DNA of 64,000 nt from Knoellia sp. S7-12 (GCF_040518285.1 NZ_CP155449.1:3162001-3226000); one strand, 5' to 3'; counted from the first letter of the stretch, positions 16,385 to 25,256 are shown. Translations and numbers: made by a program. The notes: generated by a model not told the origin, from the sequence alone.

Positions 16385-17275
16385 GTGAAGCCCGCTCCTT
16401 TCAGGCACCACGCGCCACTCACCCTCGACGAGGCCATCGCAACCTTGAGTGAAGTGGGCCATGACGGCAAGGTCCTCGCCGGAGGGCAAAGCCTCATCCC
16501 CGTCCTCAACATGCGGCTCGCCCAACCGGCGCATCTCGTCGACATCAACCGCGTCGCCGCCCTCGACACCGTGACCATCACCGACACCCACGTCCGCGTC
16601 GGTGCAACCGTGCGTCACGCTGTCCTGCAAAAACACGACGAGGCGTATGCCGTCCTGCCGGTTCTCCGTCAGGCATTGCGGAACGTGGCCCATCCGGCGA
16701 TCCGCAACCGCGGCACGACCGTGGGCTCGATCGCCCACGCGGACGCCGCCGGTGAGATGCCGTCGATCGCGGTGCTGACCGACGCCGTCATGGAGATCGC
16801 CGGTCCCCGCGGGCGACGCGAAGTGGCGGCCGCGGACTTCTTCGAGGGCCCCCTGCAGACAGTGCTCGAGGCGGACGAGCTGCTCGAGGCGGTGCGCTTT
16901 GGTCGGTTCGGTGCCTCAACACGGACGGCCTTCCTCGAATCGGCCCGTCGTCACGGTGACTATGCCCTGGCCGGTGTCGGCGTGGCCGTCGACCTGGACG
17001 GGCAGGGTCGCGACGCGGTCGTGCGCCGTGCGCGCGCAGCATACGTCTCCGTCACCGACATCCCAGTTGTCATCGATCTCACCGAAGCCGTTGCGGGACA
17101 GTCGATCTCGTCGCTCACAGCAGGTCCTTCCGCCTTGGAAGCGGTTGAGGAACTCGTCCAGGCAGGCATCGCGCCGGAGGCCGACATCCACGCCACCAGC
17201 GAGTACCGCCGGATGCTCGCCGCCGAGCTCACTCGGCGCGCGCTCACCCTGGCCACGACCGAGGAGGACGCATGA
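16385..17275 (+). CDS. Molybdenum hydroxylase FAD-binding subunit (CoxM/XdhB-like)
   Basis: 296 residues, GTG start. The two FAD motifs are present: AGGQSLIPVLNMRLAQP (residues about 32-48) and NRGTTVGSIAHADAAGEMP near residue 105. The C-terminal CO-dehydrogenase flavoprotein domain follows. It passes electrons from the Fe-S subunit to an acceptor. It overlaps the next gene by 4 nt (ATGA) and belongs to the permease operon. Rhodococcus uracil/thymine dehydrogenase is reported to be a three-subunit enzyme of this kind, which fits the context here. Confidence 0.92.
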   Translation: MKPAPFRHHAPLTLDEAIATLSEVGHDGKVLAGGQSLIPVLNMRLAQPAHLVDINRVAALDTVTITDTHVRVGATVRHAVLQKHDEAYAVLPVLRQALRNVAHPAIRNRGTTVGSIAHADAAGEMPSIAVLTDAVMEIAGPRGRREVAAADFFEGPLQTVLEADELLEAVRFGRFGASTRTAFLESARRHGDYALAGVGVAVDLDGQGRDAVVRRARAAYVSVTDIPVVIDLTEAVAGQSISSLTAGPSALEAVEELVQAGIAPEADIHATSEYRRMLAAELTRRALTLATTEEDA

Positions 17276-17814
17276 CCGACATTGACCAGAACGCGCTCGT
17301 CACGGTCGACGTCACGCTGAGCGTGAACGGCGTCGCCCACACCCGGGCCGTCGAGCCCCGTCGACTCCTGTCCGACTTCCTCCGCCACGACCTGCGCCTC
17401 ACCGGCACCCATGTCGGCTGTGAGCACGGCGTCTGCGGTGCCTGCACGGTGCTCGTCGACGGCGAGCCCATGCGTTCGTGTCTCATGTTCGCCGTGTCCG
17501 CGCAGGAGCACTCGATCACCACGGTCGAGGGGCTCGGCACACAGGAGGCGATGGGTCCGGTGCAGCAGGCGTTCGTCGAGTGCCACGGGCTCCAGTGCGG
17601 TTTCTGCACACCGGGATTCGTCACGACCATCACCGCCTTCATCGAGGAGAACCCCGACCCGACGAGCGAGGAGGCTCGTGAGGCAATCTCGGGCAACCTG
17701 TGTCGTTGCACCGGCTACCAAAACATCTGCAAGGCCGTCGTGCGCGCTGCCGAGATCAAGCGCAACCTCACGGCCGAGAAGAGCGCGAAGACCGATCAGG
17801 GTGACTCGCAGTGA
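17272..17814 (+). CDS. Molybdenum hydroxylase 2Fe-2S subunit (CoxS/XdhC-like)
   Basis: 180 residues. The plant-type cluster C-x4-C-x2-C is seen in CEHGVCGACTVLVDG with a further Cys in RSCLMF; the second cluster is CGFCTPGF and CRCTGYQNI. Both [2Fe-2S] sites are intact. ATG overlaps the FAD subunit stop; its stop overlaps the large subunit start (GTGA). The family is about 150-170 residues, so length is normal. Confidence 0.94.
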   Translation: MTDIDQNALVTVDVTLSVNGVAHTRAVEPRRLLSDFLRHDLRLTGTHVGCEHGVCGACTVLVDGEPMRSCLMFAVSAQEHSITTVEGLGTQEAMGPVQQAFVECHGLQCGFCTPGFVTTITAFIEENPDPTSEEAREAISGNLCRCTGYQNICKAVVRAAEIKRNLTAEKSAKTDQGDSQ

Positions 17815-20243
17815 GCACCCGACAGTTCGGCCAGCCGGTCCTTCGCAAGGAGGACCCACGCCTCGTCACCGGCAACGGCCGCTACCTCGACGACCTCGGC
17901 CACGACGCCTACGAGGTCGCCTTCGTCCGCAGCCCGCATGCCCACGCGCGCATCACCGACATCGACGTCGATGGCGCGGTCGAGGTCGACGGCGTCGTCG
18001 CGGTCTACACACACGAGGACCTCGACCGTCCCGCCGCCGACCGCCTGCCCCTCCTCATCCCCCACCCGAGCATCGAGGCCGGCCGCACCGGCTACGCGCT
18101 GGCCAAGGACGAGGTCAACCACGTCGGCGAGGCCATCGTCATGGTCGTCGCGACCAACCGCTACGTCGCCGAGGACGCCGCGCAACGCATCGTCGTCACC
18201 TACGACTTCCTCACGCCCGTCGTCGGGGTCGCAACGTCGCGCGATGGCGCCGATCTCGTCCACGACGACGCCCCCGGCAATGTCGCGGCACATCTGCTTC
18301 AAGAGGTCGGCAACGTCGAGCCCGCCATGGCCACGGCGCCGCACACGCTCACCCTCGACCTTGAGATCGAACGCAGCGCCTGCATGCCGATGGAAGGCAA
18401 AGGCGTTCTCGCGCACTGGGACTCGGACGAGCAGCGCATGCGCATTCACTCGTCGACCCAGACCACCACCGGTGTGCGCGCCGCTGTGGCCGCCAAACTC
18501 CAGCTGCCGCTCGCACAGGTCGAATGCATCGCCCCCGACGTCGGCGGCGGGTTCGGCGTCAAGATCATGCACCCCTGGCCCGAAGAGGTGCTCATCCCCT
18601 GGGCTTCGCGCCTGCTCAACCACGACGTCAAGTGGACCGAGGACCGGCGCGAGCACTTCACGTCCAGCGCCCACGAGCGCGGCCAACTCCAGCAGGTCAC
18701 CGTCGGCTTCGACGACGACGGACGACTGCTCGCCCTCGACGTGAAGTTCTGGCACGACAACGGCGCCTATCTCCCCTATGGCGTCATCGTCCCCATCATC
18801 ACGGCGACCCAGCTGCTCGGGCCCTACAAGCCACAGAATTACCGGGTCGAATTCTGGTCGCTCTACACCAACACCGTCCTCGTCACGCCCTATCGCGGCG
18901 CCGGCCGCCCCCAGGGCTGCTTCGCCATGGAGCGGACGATGGACGCCATCGCCGCTGAGCTCGGCCTCGACAGGGCGGAGGTCCGCTCCCGCAACTTCAT
19001 CCAGCCCGACGAGATGCCCTACGACCAAGGACTCCTCTTCCAGGACGGCCGGCCGCTCAAATACGACTCCGGCGACTTCCCCGCCTCCCTCGCGAAGCTC
19101 AAGGCGCTCGTGGGCTGGGACGACTTCACGGCATACCAGGAGGAAGCCCGGTCACAGGGACGAAAGGTGGGTCTGGGTATCGGCTGCTACGTCGAGGGCA
19201 CCGGCGTCGGCCCCTACGAAGGTGGGCACGTCCACGTCGAGACGAGTGGCCGCGTCAACGTCGCCACGGGCCTCACCACCCAGGGCCAGGGCCACCAGAC
19301 CATCCTCGCGCAGATCGTCGCCGACGAGCTCGGCGTCTCGATCAACGACGTCTTCGTCACCACGGGAGACACCAGGCGCATGCCGTATGCCGTGGGCACG
19401 TTCGCGTCGCGCGGCGCCGTCATGAGCGGCAACGCCGTCGCCCTCGCGGCTCAAGCGGTGCGCGCCAAGGCCCTGCGGATCGCCGCTGACGCCCTGGAGG
19501 TCGCCGAGGAGGACCTGCAGATCGAGGACGGCACGATCAGCGTCAAGGGTGCGCCCCATGCCTCGATCGCGCTCTCCACGGTTGCGGTCATGTCCAACCC
19601 GCTTCGCTATGCCTTCGACGAATCCGCAAAGGCCGCAACGCAGTTCGCCGGATCCTACGATCCAGACAAGCCGCCGATCGCCGATGACGACGAGCCCGGG
19701 CTCGAGGCCAAGGACTTCTATTCGCCCACCCAGGCAACCTTCGCCAACGGGATGCACGCAGCCATCGTCGAGACCGACCCGGTGACGGCCGAGATCCGAA
19801 TCCTGCGCTACTGCGTCGTCCACGACTGCGGCACCGTCGTCAACCCGATGATCGTCGAGGGACAGGTGCACGGTGGTGTCGCACAGGGCGTGGGTGGCGC
19901 CCTCTACGAGCGCATGGCCTATGACGAGAGCGGACAGCTGCTCAACGCGTCGTTCATGGACTTCCTCATGCCCTATGCGTCGGAGGTCCCCCACATCGAG
20001 ACCGACCACCTCGAGACGCCCTCCCCTCTGAACCCGTTGGGAATCAAGGGCGCCGGCGAGGCCGGGACGATTCCCGTGACTGCCGTCATCGCGTCGGCGA
20101 TCTCCGACGCCGAGGGCTTCGCCATCCGCTCGATGCCGATCAGCCCCAACGAGCTCTGGGACCTGCGCCGCGAGCATGCCGCCACTGCAACGGCGACTGC
20201 CACCGAATTGACTTCGCCCCGCACGACCAAGGAGCACCGATGA
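17811..20243 (+). CDS. Molybdenum hydroxylase large subunit (CoxL form II / xanthine dehydrogenase-like)
   Basis: 810 residues. Molybdopterin contacts are visible in GGGFGVKIMHPWPEE and GQGHQTILAQIVADELGV, and the catalytic glutamate motif near the C-terminus is IKGAGEAGTIPVTAV. The active-site loop reads PYRGAGRPQG, the form II type, not the Cys-containing loop of true CO dehydrogenase. Form II proteins oxidise N-heterocycles and aldehydes. With an NCS2 permease upstream and a barbiturase homologue in the window, uracil or thymine hydroxylation to barbiturate is my leading guess; xanthine or hypoxanthine are alternatives. The modABC genes at 59398-62155 could supply molybdate. Confidence 0.9.
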   Translation: MSTRQFGQPVLRKEDPRLVTGNGRYLDDLGHDAYEVAFVRSPHAHARITDIDVDGAVEVDGVVAVYTHEDLDRPAADRLPLLIPHPSIEAGRTGYALAKDEVNHVGEAIVMVVATNRYVAEDAAQRIVVTYDFLTPVVGVATSRDGADLVHDDAPGNVAAHLLQEVGNVEPAMATAPHTLTLDLEIERSACMPMEGKGVLAHWDSDEQRMRIHSSTQTTTGVRAAVAAKLQLPLAQVECIAPDVGGGFGVKIMHPWPEEVLIPWASRLLNHDVKWTEDRREHFTSSAHERGQLQQVTVGFDDDGRLLALDVKFWHDNGAYLPYGVIVPIITATQLLGPYKPQNYRVEFWSLYTNTVLVTPYRGAGRPQGCFAMERTMDAIAAELGLDRAEVRSRNFIQPDEMPYDQGLLFQDGRPLKYDSGDFPASLAKLKALVGWDDFTAYQEEARSQGRKVGLGIGCYVEGTGVGPYEGGHVHVETSGRVNVATGLTTQGQGHQTILAQIVADELGVSINDVFVTTGDTRRMPYAVGTFASRGAVMSGNAVALAAQAVRAKALRIAADALEVAEEDLQIEDGTISVKGAPHASIALSTVAVMSNPLRYAFDESAKAATQFAGSYDPDKPPIADDDEPGLEAKDFYSPTQATFANGMHAAIVETDPVTAEIRILRYCVVHDCGTVVNPMIVEGQVHGGVAQGVGGALYERMAYDESGQLLNASFMDFLMPYASEVPHIETDHLETPSPLNPLGIKGAGEAGTIPVTAVIASAISDAEGFAIRSMPISPNELWDLRREHAATATATATELTSPRTTKEHR

Positions 20244-20869
20244 AGATTTCCGGCACCGCGACGATGGTGGCCTCCCCCGAGCAGGTGTGGCAGGCCGTCC
20301 ACGACCCCGAAGCCCTGGCACGCAGCATCCCCGGCTGCGAGAGCCTGCGTGAGCTCTCGCCCGGTCGCTACGCCATGACCGTGATGGCAGGAGTTGCCGC
20401 GATCAAGGGCTCCTACGAGGGCGAGGTCGCGGTCAGCGATGTCTCCGAGCCGGACCGCTTCACCATGAAGGCTGATGGCGCGGGTGCGCCGGGCACGATC
20501 TCGACCACCGTCGACGTCGCATTGGCAGCGGCAGAAGGTGGCGGGACGACCATCACCTATGAGGCCGATGCCCTCGTCGGTGGACCCATCGGCGGTGTCG
20601 GTCAGCGCATGCTCGCCGGCGTGGCCCGCAAGATGGCCGGACAGATGTTCACAGCCCTGGACGACGACATCGCCGGCGTCCGCAGGGAGAAGAAGAAGCC
20701 GAAGGGTGGCGTGCTCGTCGACGAGGTCCCCAGCGGCCCTCGTCCCATCAACCCGGTCGGGACGTCCGTCGCCTCGCTCGGCAGTCCGGGCTTCGTCCCC
20801 GGGGCGCTGTTCGGTGCGGGCGTCGCCCTCGCCGGCGTCGTCGTCGGCTGGCTCATCGGACGTCGCTGA
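20240..20869 (+). CDS. CoxG-like SRPBCC protein with C-terminal membrane anchor
   Basis: 209 residues. The N-terminal 150 residues match CO dehydrogenase subunit G family (MKISGTATMVASPEQVWQAVHDPEALARSIPG start). A lysine-rich linker follows, and residues about 183-206 form one membrane helix ending in GRR. CoxG proteins help recruit molybdenum hydroxylases to the membrane in CO oxidisers. Here it may tether this enzyme to the respiratory chain. It overlaps coxL by 4 nt and the amidase by 1 nt. Confidence 0.88.
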   Translation: MKISGTATMVASPEQVWQAVHDPEALARSIPGCESLRELSPGRYAMTVMAGVAAIKGSYEGEVAVSDVSEPDRFTMKADGAGAPGTISTTVDVALAAAEGGGTTITYEADALVGGPIGGVGQRMLAGVARKMAGQMFTALDDDIAGVRREKKKPKGGVLVDEVPSGPRPINPVGTSVASLGSPGFVPGALFGAGVALAGVVVGWLIGRR

Positions 20870-21801
20870 TGCGTGCCCTCACTGCAGCGGCGATCCAGGT
20901 CGCGCCCGTGCGCGGCTCACTCACCCCGCAGGTTGTCAAGGCCAACATCGCCCGCTGCATCGACTTCGTGCGGCGCTGCGTGGCCGAGACGGGCGCGGAG
21001 CTCGTCGTCCTGCCCGAGTCGGCGACGACGGGGTTCACGCCGGACTGCCCCGCGGAGAACCTCTGGGATCTCGTGAGTGAGCTGCCGGGAGCGATGATCG
21101 AGCCGTTCCAGGCCGTGGCCCGCGAGCTGGGGATCGTACTGTGCGTCGGCACCTACGAGCGTGGGCCCGAGCGAGGCATCGTCTACAACGCCTCGGTGCT
21201 CATCGACACCGATGGCGCCCTGCTCGGGGTCTATCGCAAGACCCATCCGTTCTGCACCGAAGCGGTCTCCGGAGGTGGTTGGGTCACTCCGGGTGACACG
21301 GTCACAGTGTGTGACACCGCCATCGGCCGCATCGGGATGATCATCTGCTTCGACGGCGACTACCCGGAGCTGTCGCGAATCCAGGCCGTCCAGGGCGCCG
21401 AGATCATCTGTCGCCCGTCGGCCCTGCTGAGGTCGGCCGACATCTGGGAGCTCACGTCACGGGCCCGCGCCTACGACAATCACGTCTTCGTCATCGGCGC
21501 CAACGCCACGGGGATCGACTCTGTCGGCGTCATCTACTTTGGCAACAGCCACATCGTCACGCCGAACGCGACGATCATCGCCAAGGCTGCCTCGCACGAG
21601 GGGTGGGTGTCAGCACGGCTAGACCCGGCAACTGCGTTGTCGTCGCTCACCCCGGGCTCCAACATCGGTCAGGGGTTCGATCACCTCCGAGACCGCAACC
21701 TCGACCTCATCCGGCGTCATCGGGAGGAGCTCGAGTCACCGGCAAAAACGTCTTTCCCGCACGGAGGCGTGCGGCCCGACCACAAGCCCGAAGGCGACTG
21801 A
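20869..21801 (+). CDS. Nitrilase-superfamily carbon-nitrogen hydrolase
   Basis: 310 residues with the full Glu-Lys-Cys triad: E50 in VVLPESATTGF, K124 in YRKTHPF and C160 in MIICFDGDYPE. The first codon shares its A with the CoxG stop (TGATG). Family members hydrolyse amides, N-carbamoyl compounds or nitriles. As the last gene of the permease/molybdoenzyme operon it should act on a product of that pathway; malonamate amidase or a ureidomalonase-like role are both possible. Substrate cannot be read from the sequence. Confidence 0.85.
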   Translation: MRALTAAAIQVAPVRGSLTPQVVKANIARCIDFVRRCVAETGAELVVLPESATTGFTPDCPAENLWDLVSELPGAMIEPFQAVARELGIVLCVGTYERGPERGIVYNASVLIDTDGALLGVYRKTHPFCTEAVSGGGWVTPGDTVTVCDTAIGRIGMIICFDGDYPELSRIQAVQGAEIICRPSALLRSADIWELTSRARAYDNHVFVIGANATGIDSVGVIYFGNSHIVTPNATIIAKAASHEGWVSARLDPATALSSLTPGSNIGQGFDHLRDRNLDLIRRHREELESPAKTSFPHGGVRPDHKPEGD

Positions 21802-21806
21802 CTCGC

Positions 21807-21859
21807 CTCACCCCGCTTGATGAGAACCTCCTCACCCAAGCCTCATCGTCATGTCATCC
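21807..21859 (+). promoter_or_regulatory. Composite operator C upstream of a secreted protein
   Basis: ATGAGA (21820) is followed 11 bp later by CTCACCC (21831), CTCATCG (21842) and GTCATCC (21853), each 11 bp apart; another CTCACCC lies at 21807. The layout matches sites A and B. The last repeat ends 62 nt before ATG 21922, nearly the same distance as at site A. It is a candidate site for the nearby response regulator. Confidence 0.58.
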
Positions 21860-21921
21860 GAAGGGTCGAGCGTGATGTCAGTGCCGGGGAACGGCTCCGG
21901 CGCCACACATCGGAGGACGTC

Positions 21922-22428
21922 ATGAAGCGCTTCACCACTACGCTGGTCGGCACTGCCCTCGCGCTCGGCGGGACGATCGCGGTCGCCCCGGCCGCGTCCG
22001 CCGAGGAGCGGACCTGCCGCGGCTCCATCGGAGCGGTCACCCTTGACAACGTGCGAGTCCCCACCGGTGCGACCTGCACCCTGACCGGAACCATCCTCAA
22101 GGGCACGCTCAAGGTCGAGCGGGGCGCCACCCTCACGGCAACTCGGGTGCGGGTCAACGGCAACGTGCAGTCCGAGGGGCACCGGCTCGTCCGCGTCCTC
22201 GACTCGCGCGTCGGGGGCAGCATCCAGCTCAAGCAGGGCGGCGCTCTCGACCTGCGACGCAACATCGTCACCGCCGACATCCAGGTCTTCACGAACCGCA
22301 CCGGGACGAAGACGATCTACACGAACCGCGTCAACGGCAACCTCCAGTGCAAGGAGAACGTTCCCGCACCGGTCGGCAGCGGCAACATCGTCCAGGGCAA
22401 CAAGGAGGACCAGTGCCGCCGGCTCTGA
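21922..22428 (+). CDS. Small secreted protein of unknown function, possible beta-helix
   Basis: 168 residues; ATG 21922 with GGAGG 9 nt upstream. A clear signal peptide (KRF, hydrophobic stretch, cleavage after APAASA). The mature part has repeated short strands such as GTLKVERGATLTATRVRVNGNVQ and GGSIQLKQGGALDLRRNIVTADIQVF, suggesting a small parallel beta-helix. Cysteines at the two ends may form disulphides. No catalytic motif seen. The upstream composite operator links it to the two-component system next door, so it may be an envelope-stress product. Function unknown. Confidence 0.75.
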   Translation: MKRFTTTLVGTALALGGTIAVAPAASAEERTCRGSIGAVTLDNVRVPTGATCTLTGTILKGTLKVERGATLTATRVRVNGNVQSEGHRLVRVLDSRVGGSIQLKQGGALDLRRNIVTADIQVFTNRTGTKTIYTNRVNGNLQCKENVPAPVGSGNIVQGNKEDQCRRL

Positions 22429-22446
22429 CCCTCCTGCGATGAGGTC

Positions 22447-22499
22447 GAGGTCGGGCAGCACGCACGGGTTCCCCTGCACCCCGCGTGTTGCCCGATCTC
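22447..22499. terminator. Bidirectional hairpin between convergent genes
   Basis: Arms 22447-22463 and 22483-22499 pair over 17 bp with two mismatched positions and a 19-nt loop. It sits between the secreted-protein gene (rightward) and the response regulator gene (leftward). No T-tract follows, so termination efficiency is uncertain. Confidence 0.55.
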
Positions 22500-22504
22500 G
22501 TCCT

Positions 22505-22541
22505 GGTCACGTATCCCCCCGGTCACGTATCACCCCGGTCA
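22505..22541. repeat. 16-bp tandem repeat overlapping the response regulator stop
   Basis: GGTCACGTATCCCCCC (22505-22520) and GGTCACGTATCACCCC (22521-22536) differ at one position, and a third partial copy GGTCACG begins at 22537, inside the last codons of the regulator gene. Could be slippage or a protein-binding array. Confidence 0.6.
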
Positions 22542-23207
22542 CGCCCGCAGCCGGTAGCCCATCCCTCGCACCGTCTCGATGGCATCGGCACCGATCTTGC
22601 GGCGCAGGTATCGGACATAGACGTCGACGACGTTGGAGCCCGGGTCGAAGTCATAACCCCACACATGACTGAGCAGCTGCTCCCGGCTGAGCACATGCCC
22701 GGGATGGCGCAGGAACGTCTCGAGCAGCACGAACTCGCGTGAGCTGAGGTCGGTGACCCGCCCCTGCACCCGGGCCTGACGCGTTCGCAGGTCGAGGCGG
22801 ATGCCCCCGGCGGAGATCTCGTTCACCCCGGAGTCGGGGTCGGGAGCCGCAGCACGAAGCCGCAACCGAACCCGGGCCAGCAGCTCGCCGAACGAGAACG
22901 GTTTGGGCATGTAGTCGTCGGCACCGCCCTCGAGGCCCGCGATCGTGTCGGTCACCGAGTCCCGCGCAGTGAGGATGATGACCGGGAGGGTGCTGCCGGA
23001 CGCCCGCAGCCGCGAGAGCACCTCGAAGCCATCCAGCTCCGGCAGCCCGATGTCGAGCAGCATGAGGTCGTGGCCCCCCGCGAGCGCGAGCGCGAGGGCA
23101 GTCGCACCGTCCGACGCGATCTCGGACTGGATGCCGCTCGCCGTGAGGCCCTTGGCGATGAACGCCGAGATCCTCGGCTCGTCCTCCGCAATAAGGACAT
23201 AGCTCAT
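22539..23207 (-). CDS. OmpR-family response regulator
   Basis: 222 residues. Receiver domain with acidic pair EDE (residues 8-10), phospho-acceptor D52 in LLDIGLPE and the Thr/Lys motifs TARD and MPKPFS. The C-terminal winged helix carries REFVLLETFLRHPGHVLSREQLLSHVWG and VDVYVRYLRRKIG, the PhoB/OmpR recognition region. ATG overlaps the kinase stop (ATGA). Members bind direct repeats about 11 bp apart; three such arrays occur in the window, one in front of this operon, so autoregulation is likely. Confidence 0.93.
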   Translation of the reverse strand: MSYVLIAEDEPRISAFIAKGLTASGIQSEIASDGATALALALAGGHDLMLLDIGLPELDGFEVLSRLRASGSTLPVIILTARDSVTDTIAGLEGGADDYMPKPFSFGELLARVRLRLRAAAPDPDSGVNEISAGGIRLDLRTRQARVQGRVTDLSSREFVLLETFLRHPGHVLSREQLLSHVWGYDFDPGSNVVDVYVRYLRRKIGADAIETVRGMGYRLRA

Positions 23208-24820
23208 CTGGACACCTCGCGCGGCTCGTCAAGGAGCGACTCAATGCTCACGTATGCCGGTCCCTCACGGTCCGTGCGATTCTCACCCGAGCGTGCGGCT
23301 GACACCTCCGCAGAACCGTCATCACCGCCCTGGCCCTCCCTCGCCTTCTCGCCGGTGTCCTCGACCTCATCTCTGGCGAGGTCGCCCTCGGGCACCTCGA
23401 TGACGAACCGCGCACCCCCAGCCGGTCCGGCGGCGGTGACCCACGCGGTCCCCCCGTGCGCCGTCGCAATGGCCTGCACGATGGCAAGGCCCAGACCGGT
23501 GCCACCCTCCCCGTCGACGTGGTTGCCGCCGCTGTTCCACCGGTCAAAGATGCGGTTGCGATCCTCCGGCGGCACGCCCGGCCCGCTGTCGCGGACCCAG
23601 ACCTGGACGCCGTTGGGCGTGGAGGCGCAGCCGATGGCCACGACGTCACCCTCGCGTGTGGCCGTGACCGCATTGGCCGCGAGCTGGAGCACTGCCTGGG
23701 TGATGCGCCTCGGGTCCACGACGGCAACGATCGAAGGTGCAGAGTCCACCTCCCACGTGCGGTCGCCCAGGGCCTGGGCCTTGTCGAGGGTGCGGCGGAC
23801 GAGGTCTCCGACATCGGTGGGCTCGGTGGTGAGGAACTCGGGCAAGCGCGCCTTCGCGAGCACCAGGAGGTCCTCGACGAGGCCGCTCATGCGGTCCAGC
23901 TCGTCGAGGGCGAGCTCGCGCACGCCCTCGACATCGTCGGCGTCCTCGACGTCCATCACCTCGAGGTGCCCACGGATCACGGTGATGGGTGTGCGCAGCT
24001 CGTGGCCCGCGTCGTCGAGCATGCGGCGCTGGGAGCCGATCGCCTCCTGCAGACGATCCAGCATCCCGTTGAAGGTCGTTCCCAGCGAGGCGAGCTCGTC
24101 GTCGCCCCGCACGTGGATCCGACCGGTCAGGTCCGAGTCGCTGATCCGGGCGGCCGTGTCGCGCAGCTCGTGGACGGGGCGCAGGATCCGGGCCGCAAGG
24201 AGCCAGGCCGCGAGGACGAGCGCTCCCCACGCCAAGGTGGCGGCGACGGCATACGAACGAATGGTGTCGCCGAGCTCGGCCATCTCAAGATCGGTGAAGT
24301 AGGCGGCGGTGTAGTGGCTGGCCCGTCCCTCCTTGGTGAACGGCAGCACCGCATAGGTCACCCGACCGTGTCCGGGGACGTCGACGATGCCGAACGACGG
24401 TTGCGTGTGGCTCGTGACAGCCGACCGGAAACCGGCGTCGCGATGGAGGGTGCCGCCACCGTCGACCGGGACGAGCGTGACGTCGGGGAGGAAGCCGAGG
24501 TGGGTCTCGTGCTCGTCAGGGACATTGCGTTGCATCGAGACCTCGAGGAGACGCTCCGCCGTGGTGAACGGGCCGCCGGTCTCGGGATCGACACCACTGG
24601 CGGCCAGCTCGCGGAACTCGGCGATCTCCTGAGCGAGGAGTCTCTCGACGCGGGCGTCGATGCGTTCGCGTTCGACGACGAGGGCTGCGGCGCCGGCTCC
24701 CAGGAGCCCGAGCGCCGACAACATCGCCACCGAACCCACGATGCGCACTCGCATCGACAGTGATCGCGCCCCGAGGAAGGCCGGGGGGGCCTCGGCTCGA
24801 GCCGGGGCGCCGTCAGTCAT
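23204..24820 (-). CDS. Membrane sensor histidine kinase
   Basis: 538 residues from ATG 24820. TM1 at about residues 27-49, an extracytoplasmic region of about 130 residues, TM2 near 185-205, HAMP, then HisKA with DDAGHELRTPITVIRGHLEV and an ATPase domain (AANAVTATREGD N-box, DSGPGVP and GGTGLGLAIVQAIA G-boxes). The frame is open to 24883 but its N-terminus there would be an artefact of acidic codons from the previous gene; ATG 24820 overlaps that gene by 8 nt. Pairs with the response regulator. The sensed signal is unknown; envelope stress or cations are guesses. Confidence 0.9.
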   Translation of the reverse strand: MTDGAPARAEAPPAFLGARSLSMRVRIVGSVAMLSALGLLGAGAAALVVERERIDARVERLLAQEIAEFRELAASGVDPETGGPFTTAERLLEVSMQRNVPDEHETHLGFLPDVTLVPVDGGGTLHRDAGFRSAVTSHTQPSFGIVDVPGHGRVTYAVLPFTKEGRASHYTAAYFTDLEMAELGDTIRSYAVAATLAWGALVLAAWLLAARILRPVHELRDTAARISDSDLTGRIHVRGDDELASLGTTFNGMLDRLQEAIGSQRRMLDDAGHELRTPITVIRGHLEVMDVEDADDVEGVRELALDELDRMSGLVEDLLVLAKARLPEFLTTEPTDVGDLVRRTLDKAQALGDRTWEVDSAPSIVAVVDPRRITQAVLQLAANAVTATREGDVVAIGCASTPNGVQVWVRDSGPGVPPEDRNRIFDRWNSGGNHVDGEGGTGLGLAIVQAIATAHGGTAWVTAAGPAGGARFVIEVPEGDLARDEVEDTGEKAREGQGGDDGSAEVSAARSGENRTDREGPAYVSIESLLDEPREVSR

Positions 24821-25256
24821 CGTCCGCTTCGTCGTCGTCGTCACTCTCGCCATCATCGTCGTCGCCGGTCCCATCATCATCATCGTCCGCGGGCGGTGGT
24901 GCGACCGGGACCCGCACGGGAGGTCGCGGCGCGACCCTCACCTTCTTCGTCGGAGCTGGGGCGGCCTTCGGGGCAGGACGTGGCGCGGCCGGCGGAGCTG
25001 CGGAGCTCCTCACCGAGGGGGTCGTCGTCGGGGTCGTGGACGGTGTCGGCGCAGCAGACGCCGACGGCGTCGGGGTGACGGTCAGGCTTGGGGTGGGGGT
25101 CCCGCTTCTCGAGGGTGCGAGCTCGGCGCGGTCGAGGTCGAGTGACGGCCCGAGGTCAGGCAGGCCGCGTCCGGCCCCGGAGAACGAGACCACGACGAGG
25201 GCCGCGACAGTCGCGGCCAGCACCCAGGCCGTGAGGACCAGTCGGCGTTGCGTCAT
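24813..25256 (-). CDS. Membrane-anchored protein with Pro/Thr/Ala region and acidic tail
   Basis: 147 residues from ATG 25256 (GTG 25286 is possible: GGAGGT is only 1 nt from the ATG). Residues 5-25 form one membrane helix. A low-complexity extracytoplasmic region of Pro, Ser, Thr and Ala follows, then a basic patch (APTKKVRVAPRPPVRVP) and a tail with 18 Asp/Glu in the last 25 residues. No known domain. It is first gene of the two-component operon and overlaps the kinase gene by 8 nt. A tail like this could bind divalent cations or basic peptides and feed the sensor; this is inference. Confidence 0.7.
   Translation of the reverse strand: MTQRRLVLTAWVLAATVAALVVVSFSGAGRGLPDLGPSLDLDRAELAPSRSGTPTPSLTVTPTPSASAAPTPSTTPTTTPSVRSSAAPPAAPRPAPKAAPAPTKKVRVAPRPPVRVPVAPPPADDDDDGTGDDDDGESDDDDEADDD

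Noticed and set aside
16385..20243. Aerobic CO dehydrogenase (form I)
   Set aside because: The large subunit loop is PYRGAGR, without the Cys-containing form I motif.
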